From Actinomycetes bacterium (lineage in GTDB: Bacteria > Actinomycetota > Acidimicrobiia > Acidimicrobiales > RAAP-2): a stretch of 39,066 nucleotides of DNA. Each line of letters begins with the position of its first letter. The first letter of the stretch is position 1. A program made the position numbers and the translations under genes. The DNA lies in assembly GCA_021791145.1 (NCBI GenBank), contig JAJYXE010000044.1, positions 1 to 39,066 of the forward strand, given 5' to 3'. The notes below the pieces were generated by a model. It made no database searches. It was not told where the DNA came from and saw nothing but the letters and a program-made list of their open reading frames with translations. Below are positions 1 through 7,119 of the stretch, one piece after another.

Positions 1-410
1 CACGAGCCAGTAGCCGCCGGTCGCCGAATCGGTGGCCATGCCGACCACCGGCTGGGCGAGGTGCTCTCCTGCCATCGAGCCGTAGAAGCGGGCGTCGCCG
101 AAGCTGAAGACCCCTCCGTCGGCGGCGACCAGCCAGTAGCCGCGCCCGTCGGGGGTCGCCGCCATGCCGACCACCGGCTGGGCGAGGTGCTCTGCGCCCG
201 TCGAGCCGTAGAAGCGGGCGTCGCCGAAGCTGAAGACCCCTCCGTCGGCGGCGACCAGCCAGTAGCCGCGCCCGTCGGGGGTCGCCGCCATGCCGACCAC
301 CGGCTGGGCGAGGTGCTTTCCTGCCATCGAGCCGTAGAAGGGGACACCGGTCGAGACCACGTCGCCATCCTGGTTGACGAGCCAGTAGCCGCTCGCCGTC
401 CCGGCGGCGC
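1..410 (-). repeat. 126-bp tandem repeats encoding 42-residue [16 protein letters not shown] modules
   Basis: Two complete units (81-206 and 207-332) are almost identical at DNA level; a partial unit lies at the left edge and a more diverged one covers about 333-410. The period is exactly 126 nt, so the reading frame is kept. The coded module is the GYWLVAxDGG...FGDARFYGS repeat of acidimicrobial surface proteins. Near identity of adjacent units indicates recent duplication or homogenisation. More units may continue outside the window. Confidence 0.9.
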
Positions 411-1254
411 CCGCGTAGGGGGCGCTGGAGGTGATTGGAGCTCCCGGTGACGGCACCTTGCCGAACGCGTAGACGGCGCTCGTCTGGGGCTGTGGGGCCT
501 GGTGCCCGCAGATCGAGACGAAGCTGTACCCCTTGGCGCGCAGGCCGGTGATGATCCGGGGCAGGGCTGCGACCGTTTGCGATCGTGTGCCGCCCCCGTC
601 GTGCATGTCGACCACCGCTCCGGGGAAGGCGGCATCGACCACTGCGTCCACGATCGCTGTCACTCCGGGCATCGCCCAGTCCCGCGGGTCGATCGAATAG
701 CTCATCGCCGTGAGGCCGTACGCGGCGATCCGTCCGAGGACGGTCGCGTTCCAGGCGTCGTACGGCGGCCGCAGGCAGTTCGGGGTGAGGCCGGTGACGG
801 CGTGGATCTCGTGCTGGGCCTCCTCGATCTGGGCGTCGATCTGCGCGACCGAAAGCGTCGCCAGGTCGGGATGGCTCCAGGTGTGGTCTTCGACGGGGTA
901 GCCGGCGGCCGCCACCATCTCGGAGTACTGCGGGTAGTCGGCCACCTCTTCTCCGATCTCGAAGAACGTCGCCGGCACGTGGTACTGCTCGAGCACCGCG
1001 AGGACCTTTGGGGTGAAGGGCCCGGGGCCGTCGTCGAAGGTGAGCGCGATCACTTGTTTTCCCGCCGTCGAGGCGCCTCCCGGAGCCTGCCAGGTGTAGA
1101 AGGCGGGTTGGCCCGCCTGGCCCGCCTGACCCGCCTGGCCCGCCTGGCCCGCCTGGGCGCCGACCGCCTGGGCCGTGCCGAGGCCGAGCAGGCTCAGCGC
1201 TGCAGCGCCGGCAACGACCAGTCGCGCCATGCGGCTCATGGTGTGGTGTTCCAT
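1..1254 (-). CDS. Secreted polysaccharide deacetylase (NodB/CE4) with C-terminal repeats, partial
   Basis: The gene runs off the left edge; 418 codons are visible. A signal peptide (hydrophobic residues about 11-30) precedes a QAG-repeat linker and a NodB/CE4 deacetylase domain (about 67-250). All CE4 motifs are visible: TFDD (72-75), HTWSH (124-128), RPPY (162-165), DPRDW (189-193) and the VVDMHD strand (H218). This family removes N- or O-acetyl groups from cell-wall or extracellular polysaccharides. After about residue 270 the protein becomes tandem 42-residue repeats containing [19 protein letters not shown], probably a surface-binding or propeller-like module. The ATG at 1254 has a GAGG 8 nt upstream; an in-frame ATG at 1239 is an alternative. 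A weak DosR-like box lies 37 bp upstream. Substrate is not determinable. Confidence 0.88.
   Translation of the reverse strand, partial: MEHHTMSRMARLVVAGAAALSLLGLGTAQAVGAQAGQAGQAGQAGQAGQPAFYTWQAPGGASTAGKQVIALTFDDGPGPFTPKVLAVLEQYHVPATFFEIGEEVADYPQYSEMVAAAGYPVEDHTWSHPDLATLSVAQIDAQIEEAQHEIHAVTGLTPNCLRPPYDAWNATVLGRIAAYGLTAMSYSIDPRDWAMPGVTAIVDAVVDAAFPGAVVDMHDGGGTRSQTVAALPRIITGLRAKGYSFVSICGHQAPQPQTSAVYAFGKVPSPGAPITSSAPYAGAAGTASGYWLVNQDGDVVSTGVPFYGSMAGKHLAQPVVGMAATPDGRGYWLVAADGGVFSFGDARFYGSTGAEHLAQPVVGMAATPDGRGYWLVAADGGVFSFGDARFYGSMAGEHLAQPVVGMATDSATGGYWLV
1110..1155 (-). repeat. 9-bp tandem repeat encoding (QAG)n linker
   Basis: Five consecutive near-identical 9-nt units code for QAGQAGQAG... directly after the signal peptide of the deacetylase. 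One unit has a single base change. The repeat probably forms a flexible spacer between the processed N-terminus and the catalytic domain. Confidence 0.85.
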
Positions 1255-1290
1255 GTCACCATCCTCGGCTGTTCCCTGCTCGGAGGCGTA

Positions 1291-1304
1291 GGGCCGAAGG
1301 TCGG
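1291..1304 (+). promoter_or_regulatory. Weak DosR-like box before the deacetylase
   Basis: GGGCCGAAGGTCGG keeps the left half and core of the recurrent motif GGGYCGAWRGTCCN but loses the end of the right half. It lies 37 bp upstream of the deacetylase ATG, nearly the same distance as the stronger boxes before the phosphotransacetylase and baeRF genes (36 bp). Binding is inferred from the shared pattern only. Confidence 0.35.
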
Positions 1305-1341
1305 ATCCGCGCCTGGGACCCGGTGCGCGCCCGCGGAGGGC

Positions 1342-2265
1342 TCAGTCGCTCGCCGGCATCGACCGAGACCAGACGGCCGCCAGCGCGGCGCTCGCGACCC
1401 TCGATCTCTCCGTGTCGGCCCGGCTGGTGAGCACGAGCGGCACCTTGGTCCCGACCACGATGCCGGCGACGTCGGCGCCACCCATGTAGACGAAGCTCTT
1501 GTAGAGGATGTTGCCCGCCTCGAGGTTCGGCACGACGAGGATGTCCGCGTTCCCCCCGACGGACGACGCGAAGTGCTTGATCTCGACCGCCGCCGGGCTG
1601 ATCGCGTCGTCGAGTGCGAGCGGTCCGTCGACGACGGCTCCGGAGATCTCGCCGCGCTCGGCCATCTTGGACAGTGCAGCAGCGTCCAGGGTCGAGGGGA
1701 TCGAGGGGTCGACGACCTCCAACGCCGAGAGCACTGCGACCTTCGGCAGCTCGATCCCGAGTGCATGCGCCAGCGCCACGGCGTTCCGGCAGATGTCCGC
1801 CTTGTCCGCGAGTCCGGGCGCGACGTTGACGGCGGCGTCGGTGACGAGCAGAGGACGGTCGTACGCCGGCACGTCGAAGACGAAGACGTGGCTCGCCCGC
1901 CGCGCGCCCCTCATCCCCGCCCCCCGGAGCAGCACCGCACGGAGGAACGCCGAGGTGTGCAGGCTCCCCTTGACCAGGACGTCGGCGCCGCGCGCGTGGA
2001 CGGTCTCTACGGCAACTCGTGCCGCTGACGCCTCGTCGGGGGCGTCTAGCAGCGGCAAGCCGCCGATGTCGAGGCCGCTCTGCAGGGCGACCTCGTTGAT
2101 CTCGCGCGCGGGGCCGACGAGCACCGGTGTGATGATCCCGGCGCTCTTGGCCTCGAGCGCGGCGAGCAAGGAGACCTGGTCGACCGGGAACACGACGGCG
2201 GCGCGCAGCGGGGGACTGCCGAGGGCACGCTCGATGAGCCGGTCGAGGTACTCGTGGCGATCCAT
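1342..2265 (-). CDS. Phosphate acetyl/butyryltransferase family protein
   Basis: The 307-residue product matches the PTA_PTB family, which interconverts acyl-CoA and acyl-phosphate. Family features include LVGPAREINEVA near residue 55, the VLVKGSLHT segment near 100, the RRASHVFVFD segment near 130, and the C-terminal ADILVVPNLEAGNILYKS. The length fits stand-alone phosphotransbutyrylases or the phosphotransacetylase-like part of MaoC-PTA proteins rather than long Pta. I chose the ATG at 2265 (MDRHEYLDRLIE); the open frame continues 28 codons further but would overlap the STAS gene. A strong DosR-like box lies 36 bp upstream, so induction in low oxygen is plausible. No acetate or butyrate kinase gene is nearby, so the acyl group and direction are unknown. 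Confidence 0.82.
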   Translation of the reverse strand: MDRHEYLDRLIERALGSPPLRAAVVFPVDQVSLLAALEAKSAGIITPVLVGPAREINEVALQSGLDIGGLPLLDAPDEASAARVAVETVHARGADVLVKGSLHTSAFLRAVLLRGAGMRGARRASHVFVFDVPAYDRPLLVTDAAVNVAPGLADKADICRNAVALAHALGIELPKVAVLSALEVVDPSIPSTLDAAALSKMAERGEISGAVVDGPLALDDAISPAAVEIKHFASSVGGNADILVVPNLEAGNILYKSFVYMGGADVAGIVVGTKVPLVLTSRADTERSRVASAALAAVWSRSMPASD

Positions 2266-2300
2266 GCCTCGACTGTGGGCCAGGAAAAGGGCCACCGCAC

Positions 2301-2314
2301 GGGCCGAAAGTCCC
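2301..2314 (+). promoter_or_regulatory. DosR-like box before the phosphotransacetylase gene
   Basis: GGGCCGAAAGTCCC matches the mycobacterial DosR core GGGACTWWAGTCCC at 12 of 14 positions. It sits in the short gap between the STAS stop (2319) and the phosphotransacetylase start (2265), 36 bp upstream of the ATG. The same motif recurs at 33397, 33439 and 36654, with a close variant at 2750. Confidence 0.6.
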
Positions 2315-2318
2315 CTCC

Positions 2319-2690
2319 CTACCAGGGAAAGTGCGGCGACGGCAGCCACGCGGCGAGCGGGGCCGTGGCCTCTCCGGCTCTCCGGCCGAGTGTCGGCGCC
2401 ACTTGGAGATGGTCGGCACGAAGGCCGCGCCAGCGCAGCGTCGCTCCCGACTGCTCCACCATTCGCTGCACTTGCGCGAGGGCGGCGGCGGCATCGCGGT
2501 CGGCGAGCCGCAGCTCCTCGACGTCGATCGTGACCGCGCGGGGACGGAAGCGGAGGACCTGCTCGACTGCCGACACGAGGCGGGAGCGCGTCCGAGCGTC
2601 GAGGGTCCCAACGCAGCGAAGGGAGGTGGCTCGGTCGTCAGCCAACAAGAGGGCGGCGCTCGGCACGACCTGGCCCGTCTCTGCGCTCAT
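2319..2690 (-). CDS. STAS-domain protein (anti-anti-sigma-like)
   Basis: The 123-residue protein has the alternating strand-helix pattern of a STAS domain, as in SpoIIAA/RsbV anti-anti-sigma factors that switch partner proteins. The segment VTIDVEELRLADRDAAAALAQ occupies the place of the usual DxSxxxxIDSSGL loop, but the phosphorylatable Ser is replaced (ADRDA), so classical regulation by an anti-sigma kinase is unlikely. The start at 2690 (MSAETGQVV) was chosen because upstream codons lose protein character. It is divergent from the debranching enzyme gene and shares the intergenic region holding the box at 2750. No partner kinase or sigma factor lies next to it. Confidence 0.65.
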   Translation of the reverse strand: MSAETGQVVPSAALLLADDRATSLRCVGTLDARTRSRLVSAVEQVLRFRPRAVTIDVEELRLADRDAAAALAQVQRMVEQSGATLRWRGLRADHLQVAPTLGRRAGEATAPLAAWLPSPHFPW

Positions 2691-2749
2691 GGGGCACGTC
2701 GCTCCCGCATGGTGACTACAGGGTGCCGAAGTCGCGCGCCGCGTCCGTA

Positions 2750-2763
2750 GGGCCTTTGGTCCC
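2750..2763 (+). promoter_or_regulatory. DosR-like box between STAS and debranching enzyme genes
   Basis: GGGCCTTTGGTCCC is near-palindromic and matches GGGACTWWAGTCCC at 12 of 14 positions. It lies 60 bp from the STAS start and 72 bp from the debranching enzyme start, so it could serve either or both divergent promoters. Confidence 0.55.
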
Positions 2764-2834
2764 CCATCCTTCAGCCGCCGCAGGGCCGGGGCTACCCTCG
2801 CGCGGGTGCGCCCGAGAGGCATCGGGGTTCGAAG

Positions 2835-4982
2835 GTGAGCGCTGCTCTCCATGACGGCATCAGGGGCTTCGCCTCCGACCCGCCTCGGACAGGCGGCCAG
2901 ACGCTGGTCCTCGGCACGACGTTCGTGGTGTGCGGTCCCGACGGCGACATCGACGCAGAGCGGGAGAGCGAGTGCGCGGGCGCGCAGGGGCTCTTCGTGC
3001 GCGACGCCCGCGTCCTGTCCCGCTGGCGCCTCCGGATCGACGGCCACCCCCTCCAGCCGCTCGGGGGGTTCACCACCGAGCCGTCGACCGGCGTCTTCGT
3101 GGCGCGTGCGCAGGTCCGGGACGGGAGGTTCGAACCGACGCTGCTCGTGGAGCGGCGCCGGCGGGTCGGTGCTGGGATGGTCGAAGAGGTCGTGCTGCGC
3201 AACTACGGTCCCGAGCCGGCCGGGGTCAGCATCGCGATCGACCTCGGCGCGGACTTCGCAGACCTCTTGTCGGTGAAGCTCGGGCGTCCGCGGAGTCCCC
3301 ACACAGTCGAGGTCCACGCGGAGCACGAGTCGTGGTCCGCACGCGTGCGGGCCGGAGCCGTCGAGCGCGAGGTGAGCGTCTGCGCTCCGGGGGCGGTGAC
3401 CGCCGCCGACGCGATCGCCTTCCGGGTCGTCGTGCCCTCGGCCGGCACATGGCGCACGACCCTCGTGGTGAGCGACGGCGGCGTCCGGGCGAACCGGCTG
3501 CACCAGGGTCACCGATCGTCGAGAAACGGCAGCGCCCCCGCCGCCGGCAGCGCGCTCACCTCCGGCGCTCGCCGCACCAGCTTCCGGTCGGACTCCCCCG
3601 CGCTCACCGCGACGCTGCTGCGCAGCCAGCAGGACCTCGCCGCGCTGACCCTCTTCGACCCAGAGGACGACCGCGACGCGGTGGTCGCCGCAGGGGCACC
3701 CTGGTTCCTGGCACTCTTCGGGCGCGATGCGCTCATCACGACGTCGATGACGATGGCACTGCGGCCCGATCTCGCAGTCGGGACGCTGCGCGCGCTGGCA
3801 CGGCACCAAGGCAGGCGCACCGACCTGCTCAGCGAAGAAGAGCCGGGTCGCATCCTCCACGAGCTGCGCTCGGGCTTCGACACCTCCTCCGCCCCCGGCG
3901 GGGTCGACCGCTACTACGGGAGCATCGACGCCACGCCGCTCTTCGTCATGGTCGTCGCCCAGCTCGCGCGTTACGGCGCGAGCCCGGAGGTCGTCGACGA
4001 GCTGCTGCCCGCAGTCGACATGGCGCTCGGATGGGTGGACGCGCACGGCGACCGGGACGGGGACGGCTTCGTCGAGTACCGGCGCACGACGGACCGGGGT
4101 CTGCGCAACCAGGGGTGGAAGGATTCCGGCGACGGCGTGAGCTTCGCTGACGGCTCGCTCGCCGAGCCGCCGATCGCGCTCGTGGAGGTGCAGGGCTACG
4201 TCTACGGCGCCTTCGCTGCACGGAGCGAGCTCGCTCGCGCTCGTGGCGACTCGGAGTGCGCCCGATACTGGTCCGCACGGGCGGAGACGCTGAAGAGGCG
4301 CATCAACGAGGCGTTCTGGCTGCCCGACAAGGGCTACTACGCGATCGCGCTCGATGGGGAGAAGCGGCCGGTCGACGCGCTCGCGTCGAACATGGGCCAC
4401 CTCCTGTGGAGCGGAGCCGCCGACGACGACAAGGCGGCGGTCGTCGCCGAGCGCCTCTTGTCCCCCGAGATGTTCAGCGGCTACGGGATCCGCACGCTGG
4501 CGACGACCATGGGCGCCTTCAACCCTGCGAGCTATCACAACGGCTCGGTGTGGGCGCACGACACCGCCATCTCGGTGGCAGGGCTGGCCCGCTACGGGTT
4601 CGTCCGGCACGCGCAACGCGTCGCCGTCGGGCTCGTCGAGGCGGCGTCGTACTTCTCCGGGAGGCTCCCGGAGCTCTTCTGCGGGTTCGACAAGACCGCG
4701 CTCCCCGCCCCGGTCCCCTACCCCGCGAGCTGTGCGCCCCAGGCCTGGGCGTCGGCTGCGCCGGTCTCGCTCGTCGTCTCCCTGCTCCGGCTCGACCCCG
4801 ACCTCCCGCGAAAGACCCTCCAGCTGGCACCCGGGCTGCCCCCCGAGTGGGGTGCCGTCCAGCTCACCATGACGCTCGGGGCGGTCGACTTCGCCGTGCA
4901 GGTGCGCGCTGACGGAAGGTGCTCGGTCACCGGGGCGGACGGGCTGCGGGTCGTCGGGGGCGCGGTCGTGAGCCGCGTCTGA
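2835..4982 (+). CDS. Glycogen debranching enzyme (amylo-alpha-1,6-glucosidase type)
   Basis: The 715-residue cytoplasmic protein has a GDE N-terminal beta domain (about 25-215; TLVLGTTFVVCGPDGDI, GLFVRDARVLSRWRL) and an alpha/alpha-barrel glucosidase domain (about 255-690). Barrel motifs include WFLALFGRDALITT, DGDGFVEYRR, LRNQGWKDSGDGVSF and YHNGSVWAHDTAI. The family cleaves alpha-1,6 branch points or related glucosidic bonds in glycogen or other glucans. The GTG at 2835 has only a modest GAAG before it but begins at the expected domain edge. A stretch around residues 220-255 (SSRNGSAPAAGSALTSG) looks like a loose linker. Its setting beside a GH65 enzyme and a GT4 transferase supports a role in storage or compatible-solute sugar turnover. 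Confidence 0.9.
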   Translation: MSAALHDGIRGFASDPPRTGGQTLVLGTTFVVCGPDGDIDAERESECAGAQGLFVRDARVLSRWRLRIDGHPLQPLGGFTTEPSTGVFVARAQVRDGRFEPTLLVERRRRVGAGMVEEVVLRNYGPEPAGVSIAIDLGADFADLLSVKLGRPRSPHTVEVHAEHESWSARVRAGAVEREVSVCAPGAVTAADAIAFRVVVPSAGTWRTTLVVSDGGVRANRLHQGHRSSRNGSAPAAGSALTSGARRTSFRSDSPALTATLLRSQQDLAALTLFDPEDDRDAVVAAGAPWFLALFGRDALITTSMTMALRPDLAVGTLRALARHQGRRTDLLSEEEPGRILHELRSGFDTSSAPGGVDRYYGSIDATPLFVMVVAQLARYGASPEVVDELLPAVDMALGWVDAHGDRDGDGFVEYRRTTDRGLRNQGWKDSGDGVSFADGSLAEPPIALVEVQGYVYGAFAARSELARARGDSECARYWSARAETLKRRINEAFWLPDKGYYAIALDGEKRPVDALASNMGHLLWSGAADDDKAAVVAERLLSPEMFSGYGIRTLATTMGAFNPASYHNGSVWAHDTAISVAGLARYGFVRHAQRVAVGLVEAASYFSGRLPELFCGFDKTALPAPVPYPASCAPQAWASAAPVSLVVSLLRLDPDLPRKTLQLAPGLPPEWGAVQLTMTLGAVDFAVQVRADGRCSVTGADGLRVVGGAVVSRV

Positions 4983-4992
4983 CCGCGAGCAG

Positions 4993-6249
4993 CTAGCCGG
5001 CGGTCGGGAGGTCGCTCACCGATCCGAACGGCCTGCGGCCGTCCGCCGGCGCGAACCCCGGGTCGTCGTCGGGCGCGGGGTCCCGGTCGTCTGCCGCCAC
5101 GAGCCCCCGGCCGGCGCGGCCGGCGCGCTCGGCGCGCTCGACGCGCTCGTAGAGGCGAACGTAGCCGTCGACCATGGCGTCGCCGGAGAACAACTGCTCC
5201 GCGCGAGCGCGGCAGTCCTGCGGCGAGAGCCGGGTGGTGCCGGCGACCGCGTCGGCCATCTCCTGGACGGTGGCACGAAGGAAGCCGGTGACGCCGTCTT
5301 CGATCACCTCGGGCGCGGCCCCCAGGGGCCTGGCGATCACCGGGGTGCCGCATGCCATCGCCTCGGCCATCACGAGACCGAACGGCTCGGGCCAGTCGAT
5401 GGGGAACAGCATCGCCTGGGCCCTCCCCATGAGCCCCACTTTGACCTCGTGCGGCGGCTCGTCGAGGACGTCCACGTCGCTGCCGAGGCGCGGGGCGACG
5501 ACCTCGTCCCAGTAGGCGCGCTCCGCCGGCTCGCTTCGCTTCACGATCATCGTGAGCGGGAGGCCCGCGCGCCGGGCGATGTCGATGGCGAGCTCCGGCC
5601 TCTTCTCGGGGCTCACCCGACCGACGTAGACGAGGAACGGCTCCTTCTCCACGCGCAAGGGATGGGTGTCGAGGTCGATGCCGTTGTACACGACCCCGGC
5701 GTAGCGCAGTCCCGGGTTGGCACGGCGCTGCGCCTCGCTGATCGCGACCAGGTGCACGCGGCCGTCGAGAAGGCCGAAGAGCCGCCTGGACTCCCGCGTC
5801 CAGGGTCCGTGGAGCGTGTGCACCACCGGCACGCGGCCCTCCAGCATCGCGCCGAGGGGCGGGCCGAGACCGGTGTGGTCGTGGACGAGGTCGAATTCGC
5901 GTGCCGAGAGGAACGCCGAGGTCGTGTGGAACAGGTCATCGGCCACCGAGCTCGGGTCCCCCAGCAGCGGCGCAGTGTCGAGGGGGACGACCAGCCTGGC
6001 CGTGGTGCGCGACCCGGGAGCCGCGAAGACCGTGACCTCGTACCCACGTGCCACGAGCCCGTCGGCGAGCAACGCGACGACCCGCTCGATGCCGCCGTAG
6101 CCCGTCGGCGGCACCGGGAGGTACGGAGGAGCGACAAGGGCCACCCGGCGCACGCCATCGGCCCGGATGCCCGGGCGGCTCGCGCCTCGCGCCCGTCGGG
6201 CGTGCCGGTCGTTCCCAGTCTCTCGAGCGTCGGATCCACCTGGTTGCAT
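4993..6249 (-). CDS. Family 4 glycosyltransferase (GT-B fold)
   Basis: The 418-residue protein has two Rossmann-like halves. The N-terminal half begins near residue 35 with RRVALVAPPYLPVPPTGYGG, the usual GT4 glycine loop; the C-terminal half has FLVYVGRVSPEKRPELAID and the nucleotide-sugar EX7E motif EPFGLVMAE followed by AMACGTPVIA. The first 30 residues and last 50 are low-complexity, and the tail has RAER/RAGRAGRG repeats. The ATG at 6249 follows a clear GGAGGAGA. It lies 54 nt after the universal stress protein gene and is probably cotranscribed with it. Acceptor and donor sugars are not evident; maltosyl/trehalose or cell-envelope glycans are possible. Confidence 0.88.
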   Translation of the reverse strand: MQPGGSDARETGNDRHARRARGASRPGIRADGVRRVALVAPPYLPVPPTGYGGIERVVALLADGLVARGYEVTVFAAPGSRTTARLVVPLDTAPLLGDPSSVADDLFHTTSAFLSAREFDLVHDHTGLGPPLGAMLEGRVPVVHTLHGPWTRESRRLFGLLDGRVHLVAISEAQRRANPGLRYAGVVYNGIDLDTHPLRVEKEPFLVYVGRVSPEKRPELAIDIARRAGLPLTMIVKRSEPAERAYWDEVVAPRLGSDVDVLDEPPHEVKVGLMGRAQAMLFPIDWPEPFGLVMAEAMACGTPVIARPLGAAPEVIEDGVTGFLRATVQEMADAVAGTTRLSPQDCRARAEQLFSGDAMVDGYVRLYERVERAERAGRAGRGLVAADDRDPAPDDDPGFAPADGRRPFGSVSDLPTAG

Positions 6250-6279
6250 GACTTCTCCTCCACCGTCCGCCCCCGCACA

Positions 6280-6297
6280 GGTCCGGCGAGGCGGACC
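6280..6297. other. Short inverted repeat between stress protein and glycosyltransferase genes
   Basis: GGTCCG and CGGACC flank a 6-nt loop in the 54-nt gap. It could form a small hairpin that modulates read-through into the glycosyltransferase. There is no U tract, so it is not a classical terminator. Confidence 0.3.
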
Positions 6298-6303
6298 ACG
6301 AGC

Positions 6304-7119
6304 TCAGCCTGCCGCATCCGGGGCCTGCCCGTGTAGGGTCGTTCGACCCGAGCCGGCGGCGGGCAGGAGCAGGACCGGCAGGGCTGCGCCCCGCAGCACG
6401 TCGCGCACGACCCTCGCACGTCCTTCCGACGGGTCCTGCGACCAGCTCAAGACGATCATGTCGGCGCCGCGCTCGGTGCCCACCTCGACCACGCGGTCCG
6501 CCACCGTGCCGGATCGCAGCAGGATCTGTGTGGCGACCGGGAAGTTCTTCGCCAGGAACTCGCGACCCAGCAGCTCGGTGTCACGGACCGGCCGGTCGAG
6601 CATCCGAGGCAGCGTCTCATCGGTGAACACGTGGAGCACCTCCACCTCGACTTCCTGGGCGAGAAGCGGGAGCAGGGCTTCGAGGACCGGGCGCGATGAT
6701 GCTTCCTCCCCCTCGAGCGGGACGAGCAGGCGGTGAAGTGGGCCCTCTGCGAGGTGCCCGGTCGCCGGCACCACCACGACGGGCTTCGCCGAGCGCTCGG
6801 TCACGTCCAGCGTGGTGGCGCCCACCCCGAGCGCGCCGTGGCCCCCGCGCCCGGCGCCCATCACGATGGCGCGCACCTCGGGCCTCTCCAGCTCTGAGAC
6901 GAGCGCACGGCCGGCTGGTCCGGCGACCTGGCGGAGCGGCACCCCGACGCGGCCGGCGAGAGTGGCGAGCGTCGCCGGCGCCGACGTGCCGGCGTGCACG
7001 GCCTCCACCGCTGCGCCGGTCATCTCCCCGACCCGAATGGCGATGCCGAGGACCTCCGGGGCTGCGGTGCCCCGCTCGAGCGCGGCGAGCACGCGCGCGG
7101 TCGGTTGGGTCTCGGTCAC
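6304..7119 (-). CDS. Tandem universal stress protein (two Usp domains)
   Basis: The 271-residue protein contains two UspA-like domains. The first (about 1-130) ends with VMGAGRGGHGALGVGATT followed by PVVVVP, the phosphate-loop pattern of ATP-binding Usp domains. The second (about 138-260) starts RLLVPLEGEEASSRPVLEAL and ends DMIVLSWSQDPSEGRARVV with PVLLLP, a degenerate version of the loop. The GTG at 7119 follows GAGAGGAG and overlaps the stop of the HAD-GH65 gene by 4 nt (GTGA), indicating translational coupling. Tandem Usp proteins are typical dormancy-regulon members in mycobacteria. The ligand is not known. Confidence 0.85.
   Translation of the reverse strand: MTETQPTARVLAALERGTAAPEVLGIAIRVGEMTGAAVEAVHAGTSAPATLATLAGRVGVPLRQVAGPAGRALVSELERPEVRAIVMGAGRGGHGALGVGATTLDVTERSAKPVVVVPATGHLAEGPLHRLLVPLEGEEASSRPVLEALLPLLAQEVEVEVLHVFTDETLPRMLDRPVRDTELLGREFLAKNFPVATQILLRSGTVADRVVEVGTERGADMIVLSWSQDPSEGRARVVRDVLRGAALPVLLLPAAGSGRTTLHGQAPDAAG

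Noticed and set aside
502..2028. Long plus-strand open frame opposite the deacetylase and phosphotransacetylase genes
   Set aside because: It is Arg/His/Asp-rich without domain features and is antisense to two recognisable proteins; GC-rich DNA gives many such shadow frames (also 2319-4616 minus beyond the STAS part, 19732-21744 plus, 23029-25533 plus).
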